A stretch of DNA of 64,000 nt from Rotaria sp. Silwood1 (lineage: Eukaryota; Rotifera; Eurotatoria; Philodinida; Philodinidae): contig CAJNOP010000331.1 in NCBI GenBank assembly GCA_905250075.1, positions 124,001 to 188,000 of the forward strand, in the 5' to 3' direction. The notes beneath the pieces are model-generated. The model was given only the letters and a program-made list of their open reading frames with translations, did not search any database and was not told the origin of the DNA. This document shows positions 14,401 to 26,431 of the stretch, in pieces. Each line of letters starts with the position of its first letter. Position 1 is the first letter of the stretch. A program made the position numbers and the translations under genes.

Positions 14401-17400
14401 CCGACGATGAACACTATGGTATGATGGATTTCGACGATCTTGATGATGGTATGCCAACAGCTTCCCACTCGACACCTCGTAAGTTATGCAAGTGTTATGA
14501 AATACGATCTAAAAGGAACGTTGAAGTATATATAGTGGACATTTGGACTCACTCCTTTCCTAATGCGACTCACGAACATTTAGTAAAAGAAGAGGGAAGA
14601 CATGTATCTCAGGATATATATTGAATTAAATAATCTTCTTTTGATTATTGCGACAATAGCTTTTTCGTTCAAGTTCATATTCAACTATAAAAACGTTATC
14701 TCAAAAAGTCAATCTACAGAGTACTTAATTATAGAATATATAATGTCAATGATTGAACCTAAATATGTTGATTTCCCTCAGGAACTTGAAGCTATGCTTT
14801 GGTGTTTAATTTGGAAATAAGAAATTTGAATCCTTCTGTAAGGAAACAAGTATTCTTGTCACACTTTGTTTTTGACAAAAATCTATATATTATTTAATTT
14901 CACTTCTGTTTTCAATATTCTGTATTTTTCTTTAAGAAAAAATGCCTGCACACGAAGAACGACCATCGAAAGTACAGGTGGAATACGACGATGAAGACGA
15001 TGATCATGCGTTAGACATATTTGGTGATTATACACCAACAGCTTCATACATAGCATCTGGTGAGTTATGGAAATTTTATGAAACACGATTTAAAAGGAAC
15101 GTTGAAGTATTTAAATTAGAAACTATATCAGAACTTCTTTCTTATTTATATTTCGAGAGGATTGTGCAAAAGAAAATTGAAGAAATATTTCCCAAGATAA
15201 TATTATTAGTTGTTTTCTTGAAGAAGATACCTGTATATAAGAACGGCATTTTAAAAAAAACTAGTGATTTATTAAGCACTTAAGTATAAAATCGTTTCAT
15301 CGATAAATGAACCTCATTCAGGAACTGATAATTAATACTCACTCTAATGTTTAACTTGAGATTCAGAGAGTTCAATAGTTTCATAATCCTTGTTTTTCAA
15401 AAAATACATTGCTTAATTGCTTCTACATATTATCCTGGTGTTATATCCTTGGAGTGCAGATTTTCTTTTAGAGAAGAAACCTGCACCAGAAGAGCGTTCA
15501 ATGTAACAACTATTGAAATTGGTTGAGTCAGAGTAGGAAGGCAATAAGATAGACTGGAACATTTTGGGTGTAATGGACGAGCTCTTCGATATCGACTTTA
15601 GTGAATTATACAACTTTTATTATAAGTAGCGAATATTGAAAGAAAAGTTTATTGAACTACCATCTTCTGTTTGACGATAATATATATATATATGTGTCTC
15701 CAACAAAGTTTTATAAGAATATCTCCATAAATACCAAAACTTCTCAAAAAATGAATTGTGGAAGCTACTGAGTAACTAACGAAGGTAATGGGTAAATATT
15801 ACACTATGTGTTTCAAAACAACCGTTATATTTATTCAACTAAATTCTCATTTAGTTCATTGCCATAAGGGAAAATCGATCCTAAGCCAGACAATTGTCTT
15901 ATGGCTTTGACTGAACGAGACATTTTTACGAAAATGTACGCATAAAACTTTGTCATCACTCACTATAATCTATTCGTTAAATATAGTCTAATATTAAAAT
16001 TGATTTGTTAGATAACTATGTTCTCTCATCATTTACAAATTGACATATAAGAAAAGTTGACAGTTACCTTTAGTACTCCTAAACATTATTTAAATTTGAC
16101 AATAAATCACATCAACGCAGCAGCAACAAGTCAGAGGAAAATTATTGTGCTCTACGGAGTGACATTTGGTAATCTTTAAAACCAAATTCTTTTCAAATAT
16201 CTTAAATAAAGAGTTATTGAACTTGTTAATAATTGCTGATCGACTATCAAGCAGTATATCTTTAATAATCCCGCATAATTTACTTAGCACCGACATATTT
16301 CGGAAAAAAAAAATCATTCATCATAAGAGTTTTGTAGTTCATTCTTTCAAGGACCACATATCTGACTTATTCCTACATCCAATTCTTTTTTTTTGAAATG
16401 CAAGATACAGAGAATGGTATTATCTATATTATTTATTTCCTGTAATTCTTTCTTCACGAATTATAGCAGTTGAATTCAACGAAGAAGAATACTTATTTTT
16501 ATACTGTTGTGTAGCTATGATTGAGGATTCATTTTTAGCACAAGAAAATCTATCACAATTGCAATCGATAAAAAGTGATGAGAAACGACAGTCATTAGTG
16601 AAATATGAAGAAACAGAGTTATTTAATGACAACAGCGTTGGGGGTGACGATTTGGCTTCTCCCCGATTTACCGACGCTCGTGAGTCTTCTTTAGCGAGTC
16701 ATGATTTTACTACTGTAAAGACCATTTCAAGTAATGAAAACAAATGCTTTGTATAATCGAGTTTAGTTGATTTACTTTTGAAATCTGAAGCTAAACAACT
16801 TCCAATATCTACTGCTGATCAAAAATTGGAAACGAAAGAGAGTGATAGTACAGGTAATATCGCTAATGGCATCAGATTCATTTCATAATATTTTTTATAG
16901 AATCTGTGCCTGCATCATCACTATTACCATCAGCGGGACTGGCTCAACAGCTATCAAAATCTGCTGCAATGAAGCGAGCGTATGAATTTTCCATAGTATA
17001 TATAATGTAGACATTAGTGTTTTCTATTAGACCGCTAATTAGTAAACGACAGTCAACTTCAACATCAGTACAATTGCCTAAATCTGAAGTGTCGATTCTT
17101 CCCTCTGCTAGCATCAGCCATCCCATACCTCAAGGTGAGACCTGAATTTTCGCATACTGATGCTTATGTTCGTTTTTAACGTCAACTAAAATCGATCTAT
17201 ATTCGAACGTTGTGAAAATAACAGATTGTTATTAGATGATCTACAGTTCATAATTGCCTTACATTTATTTTTATTTTTTGATATTTCTACTTTAATGATA
17301 TAAAGCCACGAACAGGAATAATATTTTTCTTTGGAATATAACCTTAACTGTAAGAGTGTTACTTTCGATAAAACATGCCCTCACTCACTGCATAGCTCTT

Positions 17401-20400
17401 ATGTTGATTAAAGAGATAGCATTTTGAACTTATCCTACAAAAGCGAACAGAAGATCAAGTGTTGATTTTGCTGATGCACAGAAACCATTTTCTGTATTAT
17501 CCAATACTTTTTAATCGAAAACCATCGATACCATGTTTCATTTCAAAGAAAAAAGAGAACTATCTAATTTTTGAATAACTCAAAAAATAGATTTTCAATA
17601 CTTTGAGAAAAAAATGAGAAAATCAGCAACTGTGTGAGACTTGTATCGACAAATAAGATAATAATTCGAGTATTTTGTTTTACATGAATATATTATGAAC
17701 AATTAACACGACAGACATTTATTTCAAGTCGTAAGTTTTTTTGTTCACATGGACTACGGGAAGAAAATGTTAAATTTTAGGGTGTAATAAGCTTACCTTA
17801 CAAACACAAAATATGAATTTCCTGGATGCTTGATAAATGTTTTCAATCGTTTCGTAATAATATATGAAAAATCTAAAAGTCGTTTTGTGAATGGGAATCC
17901 TGTTTTTTCATTTTGTCTGTGTCAATATATCTGAATGAGCTTTATTAGTATCTATTTGTTCCATTCTAAATTGAGTCTCGCTTTCTATTTTTTCGTAGCT
18001 GCTTCATTTTCGTCTCAGAGGCCACCTGAGCCTCAATCACTGCGTCCACCGCCGCCGCCGCTACCACCACGGCTCGAATTTATGCCCCATTCAGCTACAG
18101 TGAGCAGTAGAGGTAGGATGCCAGGGCCGTTACCACCACCACCAATAGATACACCAACAGCATCGATGGCATTTTTTGAGATGCCACCGCCTGCTGTCAA
18201 TCAATCCCTTCCACAAGATTTTTTTCTACCACCATCAACTCCATGTAAGATGTCTTCACATGTAATGACGTTGCATTCATTGAGTAATGAATTAATAGTG
18301 TTCACGCCTTATTATGTGGCACCGATGACCAACAATAACAATAATAACGCATCATTTTCAACAACGATACACAAAATACCAGCGCTTAAGGGTAACTTAT
18401 CACCAATGTCTTTAGCTGGTCAGATAATGTAAGCTATAGCATGTAACTCTCGCTTTCTTTTAGACTTTAGTTTTGATGACGACGTCAGCAATGTAGGTAG
18501 CTTATTTGATGCTGCATCATTGCCTGCTCCACGTAAGTCGCAAATAGAATCATATCCATTTTTGTGTTTGATGTCATTAGATTTCTAATGAATACAGTGT
18601 GGATTCATTTAGGTTTAGAAACTGCTGCTGCTGCTGCTCCTCCACCACCCCCTCCTCCTCCTCCTCCTCCTCCTCCTCCTTTTCCACTACCGCCTCCACT
18701 ACCGCCTCCATTACCAACAACAACAGCAACAGCATCATCATTCTTACTTGATCATTTCAACCAGGCTTCTGCTGATGGTAGCATCTCAAGCCAAAGTAAG
18801 ACTGAAATTTTCCATTTTCTGGATTAAATTTTCTCGTAATTTTACTTTTATTTATTGTCTTGTTCGAAAGCAAAATACAGTTACACGTACCAAAGGAAAA
18901 TAGCGTTACAAACATGTTTGTTTTCCCTGAGGATCTCGAAGTAACATTAAGTACCATAGTTTCATTCGCTAGTCACCTATGTCGTGAACCGAACATCGCA
19001 GTCAAATCTTTCATTCTAAAATACAAAATATGTACATAGTGCATGTTCAATTAATTATTTATGAGATTTTGTTTGTTTTTTATTTCTTTGGAACTTCAGA
19101 TATGAACGCATGTGCATGTGTAACTTTAGTCCAATCATTAGTTGATTCGAGGCTAATCTGCAGCAAGTTTGCCATTTGGCCAGTCAGTACTACCCAAACA
19201 TAAAATCTATAACACGAATGATTTTCTATCAACGTCCTTTACGTTTTCACATGAGAAGAATCAGCAGGGATGCCAACTTTTGGCGATACTAGCGCGATAT
19301 TATCATTAATGCATTGTCAGTTATGTACGTTAGACATATTACTTTCTAATTTGGTGTTCGTCTTAGGCAGTGAATCAGCAGATCGACTCAAACGGGAGGA
19401 CGGACTCTTAGCTGATACTTTGACTTTGAGTGTTTCTTCTTTTCGTCCTATAGCATCACTCAAAAAGTCATATCCAACAGTATCATTGAAAATGAAAGCG
19501 GGATCAGATGAACCTCGTAGTGGTGGCTGCTGTATGGGACCTCCAATAACAGCAACACACTCAAGGAAAAGCACTAGTAAGTTACACTCACATGAACTTC
19601 TTGTTTATCTCGATTAATGAAACGTGAATATATATACAGTTTCAGAAGCTTCGCCACGTGGTGGTAAACAAGGTAAGCTACTTGAAATAACTCATTCATT
19701 TATTCTAGTTTTCTTTCTACAGATACAGATGAACGGCGTAAGGAAATTTATGAGAAAAAGGCTGCTTTAATGAAATCATCGCTTCAATGCCTCAAAGTAT
19801 GTACATTAACATGCTTTTTGTTTTTCGGAAATTTCCTTCACTTCTAGGAGAAAGTCAGTGCGGATAAAAAGGTAAAGAAGTTACCTAGTGAGATAATGCG
19901 GAGCTCTATAGTTGACAACAGAACAAAACTCGACACAACGTAAGTTTTAATATCTATCACATTAGTGCACTACGATTAATTATTAATCATCTAAATTGAG
20001 TATTCAACCAAGAACGAAAGAAGTGCCAACATCCGATACATCTATATGTGATCTTCTCCTTCTCGATGTCTGTCCGCTTAGTCTTGGCATTGAAGATATT
20101 CACGGTCAAATGCACACAGTTATTCGTCGTAATACAACAATTCCAACACGTACACAATTCTATCCAGTGTTCACAAATGCTTATGCCTATCAAACAACTG
20201 CTACCATTCGTATATTTGAAGGCGAACATAATCTTACAAAATACAATGTGTGTAGTGTTCGAAATTCAACATTTTTGTTTTGATAGCTTTTTCTATTGTA
20301 GATACTTTTGGGCGAGTTTAGTCTTTCTGGTCTGACAAGCAATTATGCTGCTCAGACACTCGTAATTTCTATTCGGATGGATATTGATGCTAATGGTATA

Positions 20401-21542
20401 GTTCATGTCGATGCTGAAGAAGCACGTTCAGGTGCCAAAGCTTCCTTTACTGTCACATCCGATGATCAACAAAGTACAATAATTATATAACTGTTTCAGG
20501 TCGTAATTAAATCCTATTTATGTTTATGTAGGATTGACCAGAGATGATATTGAGCGACATATTACATATGTTAATAGTGACCCAAGTTTTGCAGCTAAAT
20601 CAAGTAAGTGTTGAAAGTGTAAATGATATTTAATTATTGTTATTTTGTAGTTTATGATTGCAAACCAAATGATCCATTGTACATGGTTTGTATTATGACA
20701 TATTTTCAGAGTTCGATTGTTTACTTTTCTGATCTTTGGTTAGCTCGGTGGTCAAACTGAATCTGTAATACACAATTTTTCCAGTGAACCGATTACTTCA
20801 TCCGGTAATTTATTCATTATTATTATTTACAACAATAGTATTTGGATTTAGGTCAAACGACTAGTGCTTCACTTCTTAGTAAATTGAAAGATGTTCGATC
20901 TACTACAACCATGATTGAAGAGCTTTTCAAACATCAATTCAAAGTTGTATTATTTTGAAATTTCATTTGATATTTATTTTCTTTTTTTTTCTATGTAATT
21001 CGAATATAGGATGGTTCATTTACATTGAATAAAGACCTAGCTGATGTATTTCACATTGATGTTGATACATTCAATGATCTTGAAAACTACTTACGTGAAC
21101 AAGGTTTTAACTCATTGGGTAACATTGAATGGTTTATTTTTAGAGTATAAAAGTATGAGATTTTTGTTTTGTTAGCGTTGAACATACGCAATGAAATTCT
21201 TTATTTGATCGGCACGGGTGTTATTCTTATCTGGCTTGTTCTTCAAACACAAGCATCACAACAGAATACATTTCAATTTTTATTTAACATCGAACAAATC
21301 AAAGTGAGCTGAATTTTTTTCGATCTTCTCATTATCTAGATTAGCCTCTTTATATCTCGAAGGTTCATCTTTGCAATCATTTACCTGCTAATATGAACGA
21401 ACAAATAAACAAAGCGATTGAATTCTATCAACAAACAAATCAACGTAATGGCATATATTGCAAACAATTAGAATTGAGCGATTCATCATGGAACATGTTT
21501 ATTCAACGTATACTTATTGGTATCGATCGTGTCGATAACTAA
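5474..21542 (+). CDS. PARP4: PARP4-like vault poly(ADP-ribose) polymerase with an embedded HSP70 domain
   Basis: About 40 exons join in frame from ATG 5474 to TAA 21540-21542; introns are mostly 50-80 bases, with long ones at 7609-8839, 12144-12939, 13175-14352, 15061-16466 and 17135-17998. Domains in order: BRCT (5474-5900); PARP helical region (6.5-7.1 kb); ADP-ribosyltransferase (7.13-8.99 kb) with H in QLFHGSKYAN, Y in GYGIYFSDS and E in DNEYAIYQLDQ; VIT (9.06-9.98 kb, YVFPLDDNSAVCGFEA); vWA (10.0-10.7 kb) with MIDAS-type DVSNS; a helical linker; acidic exons; a proline-rich tract (18.0-18.8 kb); an HSP70 substrate-binding domain (20.0-20.6 kb); and the PARP4 C terminus (20.85-21.54 kb, DGSFTLNKDL and RNEILYLIGT), which in the family binds major vault protein. 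The BRCT-PARP-VIT-vWA order is diagnostic of PARP4. The catalytic triad is complete, so the product should attach ADP-ribose, presumably in vault particles. The HSP70 insert is unexpected. Exon joins were made by eye, and the minor ones around 19.27-19.32 and 19.64-19.67 kb are least certain. Confidence 0.9.
7609..8839 (+). other. long intron inside the PARP catalytic domain
   Basis: This 1.23 kb intron separates the exon ending HSMFT from the exon beginning DNEYAIYQ, which carries the catalytic glutamate. The donor is GTAAGT and the acceptor AAATAG. The short open frames inside it are not conserved-looking. I see no transposon ends or RNA gene in it. Confidence 0.6.
11149..11438. mobile_element. 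hAT-like foldback MITE in a PARP4 intron
   Basis: The element is 290 bases long. The terminal inverted repeats start CAGCAGTGTCACATATCC on the left and GAGTAGTGTCACATATCC on the right (reverse complement), and stay nearly identical through AAGATTTTGGAGATGCCACC, about 38 bases. It is flanked by the 8-base direct repeat CTATCGAT at 11141-11148 and 11439-11446. The interior is built of GGAGATGCGG/CATCTCC words, including three near-identical 24-base units at about 11336-11410, plus a GTGTGGGTGTGG stretch. The 8-base target duplication and CAG-type end suggest the hAT superfamily. There is no transposase. It lies wholly within an intron, so the protein is unaffected; open frames on both strands here are repeat artefacts. 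Confidence 0.85.
14190..15790 (+). repeat. tandem triplication of an acidic PARP4 exon with flanks
   Basis: Three head-to-tail units of about 500-600 bases each carry a matching upstream intron (TTTCAAAAG..., TATTTAATTT..., CTTTAAG acceptor), an exon, and the following intron start with AAAAGGAACGTTGAAGTAT in units 1 and 2. Unit 1 exon is about 14353-14479 (KMRAPEMYS, then an Asp/Glu-rich tail and MPTASH). Unit 2 exon is 14936-15060 (KMPAHEERPSK, DDEDDDHALDIFG, TPTASY). Unit 3 at about 15472 begins KKPAPEERSM and then meets TAA at 15504-15506, so it cannot be used and must be skipped. Units 1 and 2 join in frame with neighbouring exons. The DNA copies have diverged considerably, so the duplication is old. 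Confidence 0.75.
18623..18680 (+). repeat. GCT then CCT triplet repeats coding poly-Ala/poly-Pro
   Basis: Within a PARP4 exon (18613-18795), five GCT codons run into a CCT-rich tract encoding an alanine run and then more than a dozen prolines, followed by PLPPPLPPPLP. Vertebrate PARP4 also has a proline-rich region before its C-terminal domain, so the position fits. The triplet purity suggests a length-variable microsatellite. Confidence 0.8.
19990..20605 (+). other. HSP70 substrate-binding domain exons inside PARP4
   Basis: Three exons encode LLLDVCPLSLGIED, VIRRNTTIPTRTQF, IRIFEGEHN, LLGEFSLSGL and MDIDANGIVHVDAEE, then LTRDDIERHI, the start of the helical lid. These match the beta-sandwich peptide-binding half of HSP70 (compare LLDVTPLSLGIET, IPRNTTIPTK, FDIDANGI, LSKDEIERM in canonical HSP70). 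No HSP70 nucleotide-binding domain precedes it; upstream is the Lys-rich linker of PARP4 and downstream is the PARP4 C-terminal domain, all in one continuous frame across normal introns (for example 20248-20302). Many core substrate-cleft positions look conserved, so it may still bind peptides, but without an ATPase it cannot cycle as a normal HSP70. Confidence 0.85.
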
Positions 21543-24500
21543 AAGAATGACTCAACAGTGACTTGTCTGCTTTTACAAATATTTTTTCTTTCTATACTTT
21601 TATTATCCTAATCATGAAATGCTTCAACAAAAAAGACAGAAAATTTGAAGATATTCATATACTGATAAATTTCATGTAGTTAACAGAATCTTACTGGAAT
21701 TTTTCTCTCGTACGAGTAATGATTCATATCCTATGATTGAACTTGAAAATGTCATCTTACATGTTGGGTGAAGTCTTTGCTGGACTCAATGTGAGTTCGA
21801 ATTTGGTAAGCATTGAACTTGTTCCCGTGCCAGTCATTTTTTCTTATTAATATAAAGTCAAAGTGTTATTTATATCAGCATTCAACATTCCAGAGATCTG
21901 TTTTATTAACCACAAACTTAGGATTGATAGGATAGATCTATAATCAAGTACATTGTTTACAAAAAAGACATGTATCTTTTAAATTGAAACAAACAACTAT
22001 AGGTATCTGTTTTAGCTTTAATATTCTAGATTAATTGATAATTATTTGGTATTCAGTTGCTCTAAAATAACTTCGACACGACGTATATATATATATTAGA
22101 TGAAGCTACTCTCACAAATAAGTATAATAATTTGATATAATAGAATAACAGAATAGGCATACAAAGACCAAAACGAAGAAAATATAAGTACACATATACA
22201 AAAGAAAATAGATCAAGTTAAGCACTATTAACAATAGTATATGGTTCTTGTTTAAATTCGCATTTGAGTATAAATGAATACATCTGATGATTTTATAAAT
22301 ATAAGCTTTAATAATGAGCCAAGTAGATATTTTCTTCGATCGTTTGACAATAGAATCAGATGTAATGTTCTCATTCAAAACCAATTGGTGATTTGTAAAT
22401 AGATCATACTAAAAAGTTGTAAAAAAAGCATTATTTTCAATGCACATAAATCAAAGTTCTCTTCGTCTAATCATAAAAAAGTAGATATTTGGTGAAAATA
22501 TTTCTGTTTCTCAGCATTTATGAATAGACTTCATTTATATATTCACTCCTAACAGACGTCGAAAATTTTAAAGATATTTCTCATAATTATTTTACTAATT
22601 TATAGCGGCAATTAGATTAGAATAATTTAGAATTCTACTTGACTTTTACTGGTTACTTTTCCATTTACAAATTTAGCTCATGTATGTTTAAAACTTTTGG
22701 CATGAACCTAATTGGTATGAATGTAACTAATATTAAGTATCTAAGTTTCTGGTTGGATCAAAGCAGAGTAATAGAATGATGACACTTCGATGTTTCTGAA
22801 AATATCTTGTTATAAATTGGAATTGAGCAAAATCTCTACAATTTGAAGAAAAACAAAACATGAAAAAAAAATAGTTCGATCTTCTTCTATTTAAATTGAT
22901 CTTGTCATCTGATGTAAATGACATCGTTCTTTGTGAGATATTATAGTGAATATCTGATAGAAAGTCTAACACATAAACATATTGAAGATAAATAGAATAA
23001 ATTAATCTTTCTCATCTGTTTTTGATTGACACAAATAACTTTTACGACAACGAAAGAATAATGATAAAGGATAAAAGTGATACAATTGAAATTGTCTAAT
23101 ACTAATCAAGTCATAGACTAAGCCTTTTCTGTGTGCATATCTTGGGTTTGATTCGTACATATAAAAAGACACAAGACAACGAATTAACTTTTATGAAGAA
23201 AAACATTTCGTTTGATTCTCTACTACTTCACTATACTCACTCAAGAATAAATGCTTTCGACAGTAAAGAAAATTGAGAAAGCAAGTGTACATGATATAAG
23301 AACGACAGTATTATAAACATGTATTTGTTTTGAATGAGCAATTGTTTTCTATGAATAGCACACAAGTAAGTTGAATTATTCATGAAAATTTACATACTTA
23401 CACTGTGTTGAATCATATCATATATTGTAAAACTACAAATTATAATCATTAAAGTAGAGCACAGACTGAAAAATACTAGATAGAAAATGAATTCATCACT
23501 TTTTTTGTCTTTCAGATGCAGATGATGATTTTGATAAAACATTGTTAGAGTTCATCATAACAATGAAGATGAGATTGTTATCAATAAAAGTTAAATATAT
23601 TAATCTTTTATATAGTAATAATAATATGATAATCTATAATAAAATAATGTATAGATTAAGTGAAAATCACTCCAGATCATCTAGTCCAGTCTTATTGAAC
23701 TTACTTATATTTTCTAATCTAATCCTCAGTGATTATGTGGAAGAGAAGTGTAGATTAGAGATGTGCGGGACCAGTTCTAGGACTGGAAGCAAAAAAAATT
23801 GTTCAAAGCAAAATTAAAGAATTTTCTACCATTTTAAGCAAATTTTCTCGTAAATCACACCGATCCAAAGAAAATTCAGGAGAGGTCATCGAAAAAGTGA
23901 CGTTTTTTCGTCTAAAGGAGTCAAACAATGAGTATTCAAGATCATTTTTAAACTTTAATATGAGAAAATTTTGAATAGTTTTCTTGAATCGAAGAAAAGT
24001 GAAGAAGAAATGAAAAACAGACAAATAATCTTTTATTTCATTTTTCTCTTCGTTCATTTGTTATTATAAATTATTAACTTTAAATTCTTTCGTCTATCAT
24101 TTCAAAAACTTTTTTTTTTGAAAAAGATTTTAAAAATTTCCTAATTGAAGTTCTACGTATTTTGTAATAAAGATTAAAACTAGAGTGAAGATTAAATATC
24201 TATAAAATATCAGTTTAGATTTTGGATTTAAAAGAATATTCATTCTTCTGATTTCAAGTGAACATAAAAGTCAGAAATTATCTTCAATTACTTCTCTAAC
24301 AATATCTCAATCATAGTTATTGTAAGAGAATGAAAAGAAATCAAATTTTAAGATACGTTAAACAAGAAAAATATGATAATATTAAAGTTAATAGAGCAGA
24401 TGAATATATTTTTAAATAATTTTCTTTCTTAAAGCAAGACTTTATTCATTGTCATGAAAGATATGTGTTTTCATTTGATGATAGATATAATTTTATATTT

Positions 24501-24872
24501 ATTGACTTCGATTAACATGTAAAATAATCAAAATGAATTATTCTAGCATAAATAAAATCTTAAATAATTCATAAAAGATAATTGTTTAATTATATTTGTC
24601 AATAGTCAAAAATACACAATCTTGCTTGAATCAATCTAACAATGTTTAATAAGATAATCTCAATTTTTGATTTTTCAAAACTCATTTGCCATTTTAACTG
24701 ATGAACAAAGAAAAATGTCCAGAGAAGTAATGAAAAATTCTATCTACAATATATTTAAGATGATAATGATGATTATACACAATGAAAACATCAAATGATC
24801 ATTAGAATGATAATCATGAAGAGATAATTAGATTAATGAATTTGTCTCTTCTCATATATATGAAAATTATTA

Positions 24873-25456
24873 ATGTCCGTTTCAAAATATAATGCGCCCC
24901 ACTGTTTTTTGAATAACTCAAGAATGCAATCAGCTAGAGACCTGCGGTTTTCACCAATCAGAAGAAGGGACAGGGGGCGTCTTTTTCTCCAATATCGTAT
25001 CAGACGGAATCATTTTGAAACCAGTCATTTCTGCATAACATCGAAAAAATGGTCTGTCATTCAGATTAAATTTTGAGAAAAAGTAAAAAAATTTGCTTCA
25101 AAATTAAAAGAAATTCATAGTTTTCTTGCGAGTAAATAGACGATTTTATTTGCTAAACGTTAGGATGCGGTAAGATAATCATTCGAATTATATCCTGAAG
25201 TATAGATCCGAAGTCCCTCTATCTAGATCACATGTCAAAAGGAAAATTTCTTCAGAATGCCGAGTCGTTTTCATGCATTTTTTGCAATGTTTTGCAGAAA
25301 TGACTGATTCTAAAATGATTTTGTCGAATATATTATTGGAGAAAAATACGTCCCACTGTCTCTTCTTTCGATTGGTGAAAACCGCAGATCTCTAGCTGAT
25401 TGCGTTCTTGAATTATTCAAAAAACAGTGGGACGCATTATATTTTGAAACGGACAT
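24873..25456. mobile_element. foldback MITE with TA target site
   Basis: The terminal inverted repeats begin ATGTCCGTTTCAAAATATAA on both ends and run about 130 bases with mismatches (left 24873 to about 25000, right about 25330-25456), including CCCACTGTTTTTTGAATAA and AGAGACCTGCGGTTTTCACC. TA dinucleotides flank it at 24871-24872 and 25457-25458. The length (584 bases), lack of transposase and TA duplication suggest a Tc1/mariner-type non-autonomous element, but TA alone is weak evidence for the superfamily. Confidence 0.75.
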
Positions 25457-26352
25457 TAGTAACTTTTACTTTGAGGGTCAACTTTAGAGGTGTCTATGTA
25501 AAAGCTGAGGGGGGCTAAAGCCCTCTCAGCCACCCCCTTCCCTACGGCCTTGCTTTTTAGTCAAAAAGTATGAAAAGTACCTAAAATGGCTCACATATAC
25601 ATACTTTTTTTTTTACATGAGTAGTTAGCAAAGCTTTAAGAAAAAGAAAAAAAAAAATGCAGCGTGAAAATGAAAGATAAGAAATTTAAAATGCTCCTAT
25701 AATGCGAAAATAACCAATGAATCATTCGACGCAAAAGACTCAAACAGTGGCGGGTGAAAAGAGCTCAAACCAATGCCAACATCTCACTCGAATAATTCTG
25801 AATATTTTGCTTATCATTGCATGATCGTCGTGAGTAATTCATCACAATGATTTGACTAGGAACATCAAATATTATGACGATCATATGCATAGTGCTATCA
25901 TGATCCAAATATTGATCAGCGTTGAGTCATATATAACATTGATTGTCATGATCGAAGTTACTTTAAAAGTTGATCAATTTATCAATGCATGCTAGTTATT
26001 CATTTCGTTGATGAACTGTTGAGTGTTTTGATGTTATTATTTAATTGTAAATGCGCACTTATACAGTAAACTGCACATACCACAACCTCTGCGTACATCC
26101 GAATTGAGATAATCGGTGTGCGTATACTTATGCATTAATGCCAGCGTGCAAAAGTTAGACTCTTTGTCAACCATTTAAGATGGCATTAGACAATCTACAG
26201 CCTCAGTATGGATATAGATGTGAGCCAAAGGGAATATCATATAACATTCACTTCACACAACCGTAGTCAGAGGGACATCCTGAACGAAACTATCGAAACG
26301 TCTTAGTTGCTTGTGCTGATCTCTTACGTGTCTCGCCATTAGAAACATGATA

Positions 26353-26431
26353 TGGAGTGTGAGTATGGGTGTGAGTAATGGTCTGGATGTAGTATTAAAT
26401 AGTTAAATGAAACATCCATACCCACACCTGC
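26353..26431. repeat. small TGTGGG-like hairpin repeat
   Basis: The left arm reads GGAGTGTGAGTATGGGTGTG and TCTGGATGT; the right arm reads ACATCCATACCCACACC. Between them lie about 20 AT-rich bases. Same arrangement as the larger blocks at 4.0 and 63.1 kb, with eroded units. Confidence 0.6.

Noticed and set aside
22112-22384. Minus-strand hydrophobic frame of 90 residues
   Set aside because: Tyr/Ile/Leu-rich composition expected from AT-rich sequence; no domain or start context.
25500-25530. GC-rich palindrome, considered as a Helitron 3' hairpin
   Set aside because: No CTRR end directly after it and no matching 5' TC end identified.
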